In this document: piece after piece, positions 26,071-37,088 of the stretch | Layout: each line of letters starts with the position of its first letter | Numbering within the stretch: the stretch's first letter is position 1 | NCBI GenBank assembly: GCA_014825775.1 | Contig: MVAQ01000162.1 | Location: 1 to 49,229 of the forward strand | Direction of reading: 5' to 3' | From: Krasilnikovozyma curviuscula | Lineage: Eukaryota > Basidiomycota > Tremellomycetes > Cystofilobasidiales > Mrakiaceae | DNA: 49,229 nt | Notes under the pieces: model-generated | What the model saw: the letters and a program-made list of their open reading frames with translations, nothing else | Database searches by the model: none | Told to the model about the DNA's origin: nothing | Made by a program: the position numbers and the translations under genes

Positions 26071-27299
26071 ATGGCATCTTCTTCTCGACAGAAAGTTGTC
26101 CTCGTTACTGGAGGCAGCAGAGGTGTGTTCCATCCCTCTGTCATCTTGGTCACCCGAACTCCTTGCTTCGAGGATGGATGCTGAGCGTCGGGTTTCTGCT
26201 ATCGTTTCGTCTGTTTGCTAGGTATCGGTCTTGCTTGTGTATCCATCTTGCTCAAGACTTTCAATGCTAAGGTGGTGTCCGTTTCAAGATCCGTCACCGA
26301 CGAGTTGACTGCTCTTGAGAGCACAGGCAACCTGAGTGAGTCGTTCGCGAATTCATGCGGATGGTGCTCGCTGCTTTCAGCTGTTATTCGGCTTCCACCT
26401 TCCAATAGACTAACTCAAACCTATCTTTACCTCTTCAGCCATCATCACTGGAGACGTTAGCGCTTCTGAAACATCTGATAAAGCTGTCGCTGCTTGCAAA
26501 GCTCTCGGAGGGCTGGACGCTCTTTGTTTGGTCAGCAGTTCAACCTCAGTTCTCCCACCTGTAGTCAAGTCTTTTAGCATTAACATCAAATTGTCCTACT
26601 GCTGTATTTAGAATGCGGGTATCCTCAACTCCGGCGGGTCTGTCGCAACGAACAGTATCCCCGAATGGAAAAACATGTTCGATATCAACTTCTTCTCCCT
26701 TATCACTACAATCCAGGCTAGCATTGAACTTCTCAGGGAGAAGAAAAGTGATAGTGATGTTACTGGAAGGATCATCATGGTACGGTCTCTTTCCAACCTG
26801 CGCAACTCGAGAGACTTTTTATTCACCATCGCTCTCTTTCTTCTTCGCTGCACATCAGGTGAGCAGTGGGGCTGCTACAGGCAACACTGCTGGGTGGGGT
26901 GCCTACAACACCTCAAAGGCTGCGATGAACAGCTTGTAAGTCTCACATGGTCGAACTGGCCAAAAAGTGGTCTGACATTGATGGCGCTCAAATGACTATT
27001 TATTTTGATTTGGCAGGGGGAGAACTCTTGGATCTGAGGAAAAGACCATCTCTACCGTTTGTATCAGACCTGGCACCGTCGATACCGCGATGCAGAAGCA
27101 GATCCGTGACGACTCAAAGCCACACTTGAGTGAAAAGGATTACACCAAGTTTGTGAACCTGCACGCCAACAAGGAACTGCTTCATCCGGATCTTCCCGGC
27201 TTTGTGCTCGCTGCTCTTTGTATTGATGGTCCCATGGAACTCAGTGGCCAGTTCCTCAACTGGAATGCAGATGAGTTGTCTGCATTCCAAAAAAAGTGA
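26071..27299 (+). CDS. Short-chain dehydrogenase/reductase
   Basis: A classical SDR, similar in layout to yeast YIR035C/IRC24; substrate unknown. Exons: 26071-26122, 26222-26335, 26439-26530, 26612-26779, 26859-26935, 27017-27299 (261 aa). The cofactor motif is VVLVTGGSRGIGLACV (TGxxxGIG), with Ser-Arg after strand 2 (VVSVSRS), a feature favouring NADPH. The structural motif is LCLNAGIL (NAG). Catalytic Ser is in MVSSGAATG and the YxxxK pair is in GAYNTSKAAMNSL; the Asn of the tetrad is in MFDINFF. The loop after strand 6, IRPGTVDTAM, is standard. No membrane segment or targeting peptide is seen, so it is probably cytosolic. All exons join in phase. Confidence 0.93.
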
Positions 27300-27904
27300 G
27301 ATGCCGTAAATGGTACCTGCATTGTGTTAGATTCAATATTATTAGATATGAACGCTATCAAACAGTCCAGAGCAGCGATGCGTTTGGTATCAGCAGCCTA
27401 ACTTCTCAGGAGTGTAACCGGCATGCACAGCAGCCTCTCGAAGTGGTCAACACTACATCTCTCTGACTCATCACTTTAAAGACAGTTATAAAGTAATGGA
27501 TTGATTGAAACCGTCTTAAACTTCGTATTTTCCGGCGCTATCGTAATGTGGAAGAACTCCAATCTCACCAGGTGGCATCGCATCACCCCAACGACCGTCA
27601 TCACATTTTGTCACAGTTCCGTTCCAAATCCTAACTTAGCTTTACTTAGCGAGAAGAGATACACAACGCTTCTCACAAGGAACATTGGCTGCAGAAAAAA
27701 AAACAAGTTTGTGCTTGGCCCATTCCATCGGTGCCATCGCCACTCTGGACGAGGTGACGCAGAAGTGTTTCCTGTCGAACGCTCAAAGCAGTAAAACTCT
27801 AACCTCGCCCCTCTTGAAGCCTACCAACCTGTCTTTCATCCAGCAATCAGCAGCAACCCCAGCAATCCAAGCTCTCTTGTCGTAACCATACCAACAATCT
27901 CAAG
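27300..27904. promoter_or_regulatory. Upstream region of CDC55
   Basis: This 605-base region sits between the SDR stop and the CDC55 start. A plus-strand open frame at 27501-27794 has no recognisable protein content. The last 100 bases are C/A/T-rich, as in a 5' leader. Confidence 0.45.
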
Positions 27905-30401
27905 ATGGAGGCAGATGCTTCCTCTCAATCGAACCAATGGAGGTTTGCTCAATGTTTTGGTGACAAGGGTGAAGTAGAGGACATCACAGAAGGTAAGTGT
28001 ACGGTCCCTCAGAGAATTATGCGTCAAATATTGGGTGGGACTGCAGGGAAAGCAAATGGAAGGCCGTTGATTATGCGACGATGGGCTCTCGCGTGAGGAG
28101 AAGGCAGGGGCGGAAGGGGAGGCAGCCTTTTAAGGAAGGCTCTCAAAACTCGATGGGAATTGGGCTAGGTTGTCCCACCATAGTCATATGTTCTTACTTC
28201 CCAGGCTGGGAGATGGTCTACGGCCAAGTGATACCAAAGGGCACTAAAGCGGGAGGTGTTGGAAGTCAAGCTTGCACGAAGAATTTTTGCCCTCTGTTTT
28301 GCGACAGTTCTGTCGATTCTTGGCCTCCATTCCCCCTTACTCCTTTCTGGGTGTCCTTTGATGTCTGGGTTAGTGCCTGCTTGCTGTGACTGACTGTTTA
28401 CTTCGACTTTTTATCTTGTTGTACTTGCATTTGGTTGCAGCCGACATCATCTCGACGGTAGAATTCGATCATACAGGAGACTACCTGGCAACTGGTGATA
28501 AAGGCGGCCGAGTGGTTTTATTTGAGAGAAATGAATCTGTACGTACTGAAGCTGCGAAGACTAGTCACTCCGACGGAAAATTGAAGCTAATCACTTAACT
28601 TTTTTCGAAATCGTCCCCATCATCTTTTAAATCGCCCATCACATCAGAAAAAAGGGTGCGAGTACAAATTCTACACCGAGTTGTAAGTAATCAAGTCTTC
28701 ATATTTTCTGCATGCCGTGACATGCACTCATACTGTGCCCCTTCTGATATGGCGTATAGTCAATCTCACGAGCCCGAGTTCGATTACCTTAAATCTCTAG
28801 AAATCGAGGAGAAGATCAACAAGATCAAATGGTGCAAACGCCAGAATTCTGCTCATTTCCTGCTCTCCACGAATGGTCAGTAAATCTTGTCGTTTCCCAT
28901 CACGTCTGCGACTGATTCGTGAAAAGGGCAAAAAAATACTGACTCGTCCTTTATTTTCGACACTTAACTACCTACACGAAAAAATTAACTTACGGCTACC
29001 TTACAGATAAAACCATCAAACTGTGGAAGGTTTTTGAAAAGCAGATAAAGGTGGTGTCAGAAAACAATTTGTCAGATTCAGCTTTCAGGGTTCCTCAACC
29101 ATCTCATCCCCAGCTCCAGCCCCAATCCCTCAGGTTACCCAGGTTGACTCAACATGAATCTATCGTTGCTGCTGTACCCAGAAAAGTGTACGCCAATGCC
29201 CACGCCTACCATATTAACTCCATCAGTATCAACTCGGATCAGGAGACGTACATCAGTGCCGATGACTTGAGGATCAATCTTTGGAACTTGGGCATCAGTG
29301 ATCAGAGTTTCAGTAAGCCTTTAAACACTACCGCTTCTGTGATAGAGGAAAAATGGAACTGACGTCTGTTCCCTGTCCATTTCACCAGATATCGTCGATA
29401 TTAAACCAGCAAACATGGAAGAATTGACCGAAGTCATAACGGCAGCTGAATTCCACCCAATATCTTGCAATCTTTTCATGTACTCGAGCTCAAAAGGCAC
29501 AATCAAACTGGCCGATATGAGAGAGTCCGCTCTCTGTGATTCGCATGCGAAACGTTAGTCACTGCCCCACAATCGCTTGGCTTTTGTTTGCAGACTGACG
29601 ATAATTTATTGTTGACGTTTTGCTTAAATTAGAGTTCGAAGAGCAGGAAGACCCATCCAACAAATCATTCTTCTCTGAGATTATTTCCTCAATATCCGAC
29701 GTCAAATTCTCCAAAGATGGCCGATTCATCCTTTCTAGGGACTATCTCACTCTCAAGATTTGGGATGTCAAGATGGAGAACAAACCGGTGAAGACCATCA
29801 ACATTCACGATCACCTGAGAGGGAAACTGTGTGATCTGTACGAGAACGACTGTATCTTCGACAAGTTCGAGTGTACTTTCAGTGGAGATGGATCGTTAGT
29901 TGTCCCTTCGTTTCCAAAGCCACATACATCACATGATTGACACGTTTCTATCTTCTTGAAACAGTTCTGTACTGACTGGCTCTTACCATAACTACTTCCG
30001 AATCTACGATGTGGAGACCACTTCCGATATTGTCCTTCAAGCCGACAAGTCTGCTTTCAAAGCGAAGAAGATCGGCGGTGTCAAAGGGGCAGGCAATGGA
30101 GGAAAGGGTGGTGCCAAGGGTATGGGTGGCGGTAAGGATGGAATGAATCTGGACAGTATAGACTTCGGAAGGAAGATTCTGCATGGTAAATTGGTCTTCT
30201 TTGCGGCTCTTATTCGGGACCAAGACTGATGCTGGATACTCTTTACTTCTCTTCAGGCTCGTGGCACCCTAGGGAGAATACCATCGCTGTAAGTGTTTCT
30301 GGCGCAATAACCATATTGTGAAAGCTCTGGCTCACGTTTGTTATCCCTCTACTCAGATTGCCGCTACCAACAACCTCTTCCTCTACTCAACACAGTCCTA
30401 G
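27905..30401 (+). CDS. CDC55: PP2A regulatory subunit B (B55/Cdc55)
   Basis: The B55 regulatory subunit that directs protein phosphatase 2A to its substrates in mitosis and morphogenesis. Exons: 27905-27992, 28441-28538, 28648-28682, 28760-28875, 29007-29312, 29389-29553, 29633-29894, 29965-30185, 30257-30288, 30357-30401 (455 aa). Family hallmarks in order: [20 protein letters not shown], the PR55 signature [91 protein letters not shown], and [11 protein letters not shown] Gly/Lys-rich loop (about 390-420) precedes the last blade, which ends [20 protein letters not shown]. Such an insert is common in fungal Cdc55. The first intron (27993-28440, 448 bases) is far longer than any other in the window. 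Confidence 0.96.
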
Positions 30402-31001
30402 AGATCTCTTTGTAGCTCACTTTACCAATACATTATGCTAATCATCTCAAGCCCCGAAATTGATACCCAAACCCGTCTGACATTCCAACTCAATCCTGGA
30501 ACACCCCAACATTCTCACTATCACTCACGCCCTCGACATCGCAATATTCTCTCACACTCAATCAATCTATCAATCAGTAATATTCAGTTCTCGTCTGCCA
30601 GGGCGTGTGTATAAAAGCATTCTTCTCTCGGTGGTGGCCGCAGACACGAACACTCGTGTTTGAAGATTGCCGTAAAACCACCGAACATTGCATTATTAAA
30701 TCTTCTTTCATTCTTCTCTTCATCTTTCTCGCGTCATTATTATCATTGCGCTTTCATCATTCCATCACTTCGTTTAATCTTCTCTACGGTTCGACCAACA
30801 TGCACTTTTGTAACTAGAAAAGAATCAAGGTATGTTTGGGCATGAAGGCAGAAGCAGGGCGGAGAACTCTTTTTCGTATTTGGATCTGCGGGTTGCAGTA
30901 AATAGTTTATTACAGAAGAAGTATATCAAATCGAATTCAGAGAAATCTCTACAACCAGGAACGAGGAACACATTACAACTACAAAGAAGGATCGCTGGGT
31001 G
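30402..31001. other. Convergent region with an orphan TATA and C/T-rich leader
   Basis: This 600-base gap lies between the 3' ends of CDC55 and VPS20. It is more than spacer: a TATAAAA at 30610-30616 is followed by a long C/T-rich run (about 30690-30790) and then a six-codon ATG frame (30800-30817) and a GTATGT donor-like site at 30830, all on the plus strand. This resembles a promoter and 5' leader, but no protein gene follows. A minus-strand AATAAA near 30913 suits the VPS20 poly(A) signal. Confidence 0.4.
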
Positions 31002-32129
31002 CTAAGCTGCGACCAGGGTTCGTTCTCTTTGCCTCGAGGGTACTTCTGTCAGTAAGATGGAGATTGGAGCAACACAAAAAAAGTGTCAGATTAATAACAA
31101 GAGGCAACGGGTGGAAAGCGCGTACCTTCTCTGGCAGGCTCCTCTTCTGATACAGTAACAGGTTCAGCATCTGGCGCGTTAGGTAGTTTGAGAAGAGGAA
31201 CAGAAGATTCTTGTGCAGCAGGGGCCTTTGCAACGAAGAAGCCCTTCGAGTTAGCGGTGGGTTGTGGGCAGGGATTGATAGCGAACTGCGTGTCACACGC
31301 ACCTGTTCTTGAATCATTTTGGCCAGTTCAGCTTGAACGGAATCTTCTTCATCTGCACTCAGCTGCGATTGTAAGAGCTGGTTGATCTCCTGTAGTAAAG
31401 TGGACGCGCAAGCGAAGTTATCCAGTAAAGTAAAGTGTTAGTCGGAGTGATAAGCCACCTCCGTCAATGAGTGCTCAGTGACGCACGTTTTGATACTGAA
31501 CACCTTCTCTTGTATCATCCATTAACTTCTCTACTCGCTCCAGACTTAGCTCCTTGTGCAGCTCCTTCAAAACTTCATTACCATGCTCCAGTCCATGGAC
31601 TAACGATGTCTCGAGAACTGTAAATTCAAGTGTTGATACGAGCTGTTGGAGATTCGCAAGGTGTTGGTCTGATTGTTGAAGGAGTGATTGTTGATGTTTG
31701 CGTTGACGCAGTGCGGTTAGGGCTTTGGTCTGGATGGTTGAAACATTGTGAGCCTAGGATTGGTTGAGTGTGTGGAGAGAAGAGACGCTACTTACTTTAT
31801 TTCCAGCAGCTAATGCTTCCCTGGCAATCTCTTGTTCTCTGTCGAGGAGGGTTCCTACCTATTCGATTCGGACCGCCAAGGCAAGTTTCAATAGCACCTC
31901 TCACACTGGTTCGAAACGACCAGGACACAAAACTCACCTTCTTCTGGTATTGTTTCAGCTTATCCCTCTGCAGTTTCAAGCTGGATTCAACGGAAAGAAG
32001 GAGGTAGAGAGACCTGTCAGCGATAAAGCAAAGTGCAGTGGAGGGCTTCCAGCCTTCTGGTCCTCCCACTCACTCCAAGATTGCCCTGTCCTGCTTCGTT
32101 ATCTTCACCTGGGACTGCCCTGCTCCCAT
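31002..32129 (-). CDS. VPS20: ESCRT-III subunit Vps20 (CHMP6)
   Basis: Vps20 starts ESCRT-III assembly on endosomes by linking ESCRT-II to Snf7 filaments during multivesicular-body sorting. Exons: 32129-32074, 31980-31938, 31858-31796, 31729-31487, 31389-31303, 31243-31126, 31045-31002 (217 aa, as in yeast and man). The N-terminus MGAGQSQVKITKQDRAIL has Gly2 and Ser6 for N-myristoylation, a defining Vps20 trait. The basic helix LKLQRDKLKQYQKKVGTLLD and the long second helix with ETSLVHGLEHGNEVLKELHK follow. The C-terminal part has an acidic helix and a VPLLKLPNAP stretch like a Vps4 MIT-interacting motif. It shares a 501-base upstream region with VPS51, another trafficking gene. The acceptor of the fourth exon has an in-frame alternative 24 bases earlier. 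Confidence 0.92.
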
Positions 32130-32630
32130 TGTAAACGCCCAACTTTCCTAAGGTGGATGAATTGCTGATTTAGTGGCTCCCGACCGCGATCTCGTTGGGG
32201 AGCAACAACCCGAAGGATCCTCTCGACGACGACTCGACTTTTTTTGAGCATTGGACAGTCTTCAAGTAGGTGTAAAAGAAAACCTCTACCAAACAAGAGT
32301 ATTCATAAGGCTAATTCCATGGTTTGCTTAGGTCCTTGTGTACACTGCAGTAGAGCAGGCTGCCAGCTCTAGTCGATTCCAACTCGGTACTTTTGGCCTG
32401 TCTCTGCCTCTCTCTCCATTCTGGACTAACTATTGGACTGGGGCTCTATCGCTAAAAATAGTTACTCACTCAAAGGCCTGGTGTTGATCTGTGGGCTTAA
32501 TCAGCGACTGACTAGAGGCAGTGAAAGGCATGTACCCGTAGCCCTCTCACTTCGAGTCTTCTCACAATCGACTCTTTGCTCAAATCTTAACGATTCTCTC
32601 CTTTTTCTTCAGTTTAGACATTTTCCCAAC
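32130..32630. promoter_or_regulatory. Divergent promoter region, VPS20 / VPS51
   Basis: This 501-base region lies between the two start codons. C/T-rich leaders are visible on the VPS51 side (32560-32620). Open frames here have no recognisable content, and I saw no TATA box. Confidence 0.45.
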
Positions 32631-33291
32631 ATGGCTGCAGCGTCCAATGCAGCTTCGGCAATGTCGCCTCCAGCGTCACCAGCTCTTTCCAACTCGTCAG
32701 CAACTGCAGCGGAACCCACCAAAAAGAGAGCCAGAGACTTGCTCAGAGAGCACTACAAAATTACTGGGAAAGGAGCAGGGTCAGCTTTGATGGCGAAAAC
32801 AGACTCAGCAACTTCAGACTCTGGTGATCCAATGGATCTTGATTCTCCGCTATTCAACCCATCTATGTACTACTCCTCACTGCTGAATACCGCATCGCTA
32901 CCAGCTCTCCTGAAGCAATCGAATGATTTACAGACTGGTGTGTCGCGTTGGTCTCTTAGCTTTCTTTTGATGCCACGCTGATGTTCGGGGTTTGCTCATG
33001 CAGAAATCAACTTACTAGACGCTGAGAAGCACGCTCTCGTCTATAATCATCATCACGAACTCGTTGCCGCATCAGATACCATATCCAAGGTGATTCTGCT
33101 ACGTTACCTTCCTCTTGTTTTCCTTCAAGTGCTCAAGTACGCATTGCTCGTCGTTTCAGCTCACTTCTCCGCTATCTCCCATCTCGGACTCTCTTGATTC
33201 TCTGAGGATGAGCTTCTCAAATATAAGTCAGCTCAATGCTAGTCTTGCTAGCTTTCCATTGACCGCGGAAGCGAAGGGAGAAAGGAAATGA
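32631..33291 (+). CDS. VPS51: GARP complex subunit Vps51
   Basis: A small subunit of the GARP tether, which catches endosome-derived vesicles at the trans-Golgi through the t-SNARE Tlg1. Exons: 32631-32937, 33004-33089, 33160-33291 (174 aa; yeast Vps51 is 164 aa, whereas animal orthologues are much longer). After an Ala/Ser/Pro-rich leader the Vps51 domain begins KKRARDLLREHYKITGKGAG, then LFNPSMYYSSLLNTASLPAL, LLDAEKHALVYNHHHELVAA and SDTISKL, matching the family order (RDLLREYY, FDxxxYLxxLL, NELxxEIRxLDSExQxLVYENYxKFIxATDTI). The last exon gives a coiled-coil-like helix. The upstream frame could extend into 32433-32630 but the Vps51 start at 32631 follows a C/T-rich leader. It converges on the aminotransferase gene. 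Confidence 0.87.
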
Positions 33292-33402
33292 AGGCATCTT
33301 CATCAATACAACTACAGATACCCATCAAGTAAGGTTATACCCCTCTTCACATCTAGTACAATGTAGCCTCTATCAGATTTGAAAGATTAAATAGTCTGCG
33401 CT

Positions 33403-35236
33403 CTATTTCAAATCCGCCATCGTAATGGCCTGAAGCCGAGCTTCGACCAACTTGATAGCCTCTTCGTCCACATTGGCAACAGCGAATCTCAAGTATCTAT
33501 CGTCGTCAAGTGCGGTAGTCGGGTTGAAGAACGAGGCGGGTAACACAACCACTCCAAATTTGGTGGCGAGAATTTCTGCAACCTTAGCAGAGCCAACACC
33601 TTCGAAAGGATGACGGACGAACGCGTAAAAGGCACCGTAGGAGTCACATCTCCAACCAGGACAGCGTTCAATGATTGAGGCGAACAGGTGAAGAAGCTTG
33701 GTATATCTTTGAGATGTCGCTATCAGACTTGAACGAAGACTGGGCATCAACGGTGCGATGGCAATTTGAGGGGGTCGAGGAGCATTGATTCTATGGATTT
33801 ATGAGACAAGGATTCAAGGTGATATGTGATCACAGACAAAGCTTGGATAGAGTCGAGATCGAGAGAACTTGGAGATCTTACTTACTGCATACAGTCCAGC
33901 ACTGTCGCAACACAGTCGAGGACAACTGGGTCGGCAATAATCATACCAAGTCGAGAACCTGGGATTTTGTAGCTCTGAAATGTAAACAACGAGAGCGTCA
34001 GCGATCAATATTGCAGTTCATTGAACCAGGTTGAGCCTTGACAAAACGGCCGAGTTGAAGTTAGCGTAACAGACCTTGGAAAATGAGCTGATTGACATAA
34101 CGTTGGTTCTCCACTTCTTGTCATCAAACAAATTGTGCGGTTTGGCCCGTTTCCATTCTTCACCAACTTTCACGGGCTCGAGGAAGTCTCGGTAGGTTTC
34201 ATCCACGATGAGGGCCTGGACAAAGAAGCACATCAGATAAAATTCTTTGATAAAATTCTTTGTCAAGAGATAGACCTGATGAGGACTTACGATGCCTTTA
34301 CTTCTGGTGAATTCTGCAATCTCAGCAATCAGCTCTGGGGTGTAAGTGCCACCGGTAGGATTGTTGGGTGTAGTAAGACAGAGCACTCTAGTCTTCTCAG
34401 TAATAAGGCCAGATATGGATTCTAGAGTTGGAGCAAACGATGGTGGGAAGGTTGGGACTGGCACGGCCTAGAGCGAAAGTTGGAATTCGGGTTCAATTAA
34501 AATAACAGACGATTAATTCAGCAAAACTCACCTTCAGGGACAGGACTGTGCACGTCATTTCTTGATTGAAGTACCTGCAGGTAAGAAGGAAAGTTCATTC
34601 AGACAGGTCTTGGCTTATGACTCAAAACTGCTCAAAAACGCACCATGGAGTTGGGAGCATGACCTCGTCCCCATCGTTACAGATTGCCATCATCAAAGCA
34701 AGGAAAGCCATGTTGGCACCACAGGTGACACCTAAAGGAGCTTCTATTAGCAGCCTGTTGCACCTGACCAGCTGCCTTTTCTGGACTCACCACAGTCGGC
34801 GGAGGTGACACCTTTTCCATCCTCTCCCCATCCAGAAACATCTCTGCCATACACATCAGCGGTTTCTAAATCAGATCGAACTGATTAGTGTATGCCTTAC
34901 TGCAACCATAAAGGAGGCACGCACCGGCAGCAATGGCTTCCCTCAGAGCTGGCTCGCCTAGGATACCGCCGTACGAATGAGACTTTGGGTCTTTGATAGC
35001 TTCTCCGAGAGCAGTAATAAACTCTGGATCTGGAGCAGCACCTGGCACTCCTCTGATGGAGAACTTGTCAGTACAGGAAGGATATCATGTGAGAAACTGA
35101 CTCACTGCGAAAGGTTGAGCAGAGGTTTGTCCGCCGTTGGAACGTATTTCTTTGCCCAACCAGCAGCTTGAGGGATAGGAGGAGAAGCTGTATTCAAGAC
35201 TGGTGTGGAAAGCCCAAACACTAATTGAGTAGACAT
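33403..35236 (-). CDS. Class I/II PLP-dependent aminotransferase
   Basis: A fold-type I aminotransferase; the substrate cannot be told from sequence. Exons: 35236-35106, 35052-34925, 34865-34791, 34731-34644, 34574-34532, 34467-34291, 34215-34075, 33974-33886, 33790-33403 (419 aa). Visible motifs: the glyoxylate-shunt-like start LNLSQGVPGAAPDPEF, the substrate loop SYGGILGEPALREAIA, GVTCGANMAFLALMMAICND, the ring-stacking PTPWYFNQEM, the phosphate/aspartate region TTPNNPTGGTY and VDETYRDF (Asp to the pyridine N, Tyr to O3'), the PLP Lys in SSFSKSYKIPGSRLG, and the C-terminal Arg in DDRYLRFAVAN that binds the substrate carboxyl. No mitochondrial presequence stands out. It is followed on the same strand side by a DUF1295 gene 221 bases upstream. 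Confidence 0.9.
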
Positions 35237-35457
35237 CGCTGAAAAAGAGATGGTGGGCGTCTGAGGTCAGATTGATGAGACGCCGCGCTTGCGCTATCAA
35301 TTGGTGTGAAGCTTTTCGGCAACAGAATGCTGCTTCACTAATAACGAAACCCCTTTCTCCTCGAATTCTTTTAGTACGGCATGATAATGAAGATAAATAA
35401 ATGTCAACAACAAGGTTCATACTATGTTTCGGTTTAAACAGCGCGTCCACCTCGGCC

Positions 35458-37088
35458 TTACTCCGTCTTGTCCTTCCAACCTAAATCCTTCTCGATCTCA
35501 GCTTTCTTCCCTCTAAGAGAAAGAATCAGACCTCTAATGAAAGTGCCAAGTGGCCAGAAAAAACCAACTCTTTGCTGATATTTCTTGTACAGAGGATATT
35601 TTGGCGATGTGATGGCTTCAGTCAACAACCTGAGGGAGGTGAAAGGACAGGACAAGAAGGACGTCAACATAAGACTGTCAACTGGGTGATAGTATAAAAC
35701 TTACGTCGAGCCAATGAATAAACAGTGCAGAGACAGCGGCGCAGCCAGAACCCACCAAGGGAAGTCTTTACTGATTGCCTTCAGGTCCGACAGGGAGGTC
35801 GGCGGTGAAGCGAATAGAGAACCGAAGACAGGAAGTAAGGGAAAGAAAGCTGCAGCAGAATAAACACAATGAATGAACGATCCATCAACAACTTTGATCA
35901 GGTATGAACGAACCTTGATTGAACCAGAAGGTCTGCTCGCAGGCGAAAGCGGGATGTCTACTCCAAGCCCACAGACCTCTCGTTCCAAATCCTCGTTTTC
36001 TATCAGCTTTTTTCCACTGACATGCTCCAAGACCTGTACCAAACATCCCCTTCCAATTCAAAACTTCCTCCTCATCTTCCTTGTCCTGTCCATTAAAGCT
36101 GTGCTTCCATTCTTGATAAGCATACTGCTGACCATCAGCGATGTATTCTCCAACTAACAAAGAGAGACCGAACCCAATCAATACAAAATCGCCGATACCG
36201 AGGTACGGGCTGGTCGCCAGAGCGTTTGAGATGATGGCGGGTAACTTGGGAACGCCGTACACGGATGGATGAGCCTGGACGTTGAGGACCCAGATTGGCA
36301 AACTGAGACCTAGAAGCAAGATGTTCTGGATAACGGCGATGAAAACCAGATTGAAGATGTTAAAGAGAATGCCGGGGAGATATTTGCGAGCGATGGGCCA
36401 GCGATAGTCTTCGCTCTTGAAGCTAAATGGAGAGAGATAGAGAGAGTTTTGAAGCATGAGACACCAACCAGGAATTAAAGCTGGGCAAAATACCTACTCG
36501 AAGAACCCCCTCCTCCAGGCGTTGAATCCCAGTCGCAACGACCATAACAATTGAAGGGATACAGCAGCGAGCGCGTGCTTGTCCAACAATGAAACAGCCT
36601 CGGAGAACGTGAGTTTACGGAGAGAGTTTGTTGTCATGCTGAGCAGTGGGTGTAAGAGGAAATGTAAGCCGTAGATCGGTGGTAAAAAGTTCCAGACTCT
36701 GTCAACCTGCATAGAAAACGTCATCAGTGGACTTTCTTGGGTCTTTTGACCAGACCTGGAAGTGATGGACTTACTTGAGAAACGTTTCCTGTAATCTCTC
36801 CTAGTATGAACGTCCATAAGATATTCCAAGAACAGAGCAGAAATGCTCCATGCTTTTTAGGTGAGTAAGAGAAACGTGATAGGCACCATGAAGTGATCCA
36901 TCAGCAGTCAAACAAGGAAGCTTAACGCATTCAGATGTATCCATGTTTGTACTTACCAGAGGGCTAGCACTGGCGTAGTATTTGAAGATGCCTAGAGGTG
37001 CCTGAACTGGCAGCTTTGAGAGGAAAGCAGGAAATGTCTTGAGAGCTTCCACAGGAAAGCTTTGGAAAGCTGGTACAGTAGGAGACAT
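35458..37088 (-). CDS. DUF1295-type multi-pass membrane protein
   Basis: A polytopic membrane protein of the DUF1295 / steroid 5-alpha-reductase-like group; the reaction of most fungal members is unknown. Exons: 37088-36957, 36852-36775, 36706-36498, 36422-35914, 35849-35705, 35629-35458 (414 aa). Hydrophobic segments include GAFLLCSWNILWTFILGEI, FLPPIYGLHFLLHPLLS, ILFNIFNLVFIAVIQNILLL, LGIGDFVLIGFGLSLLVGEY and AFFPLLPVFGSLF. The family signatures are WRRGFFDFKSEDYRWPIARK, GEYIADGQQYAYQEWKHSF, the nucleotide-site-like RGFGTRGLWAWSRHPAFACE (LWxWSRHPxFxxE) and PKYPLYKKYQQRVGFFWP at the C-terminus. The charged tail GWKDKTE is cytosolic by inference. It is divergent from the NPYSP-repeat gene. 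Confidence 0.88.

Noticed and set aside
27501..27794. Plus-strand open frame upstream of CDC55
   Set aside because: No recognisable content; it lies where the promoter and leader of CDC55 should be.
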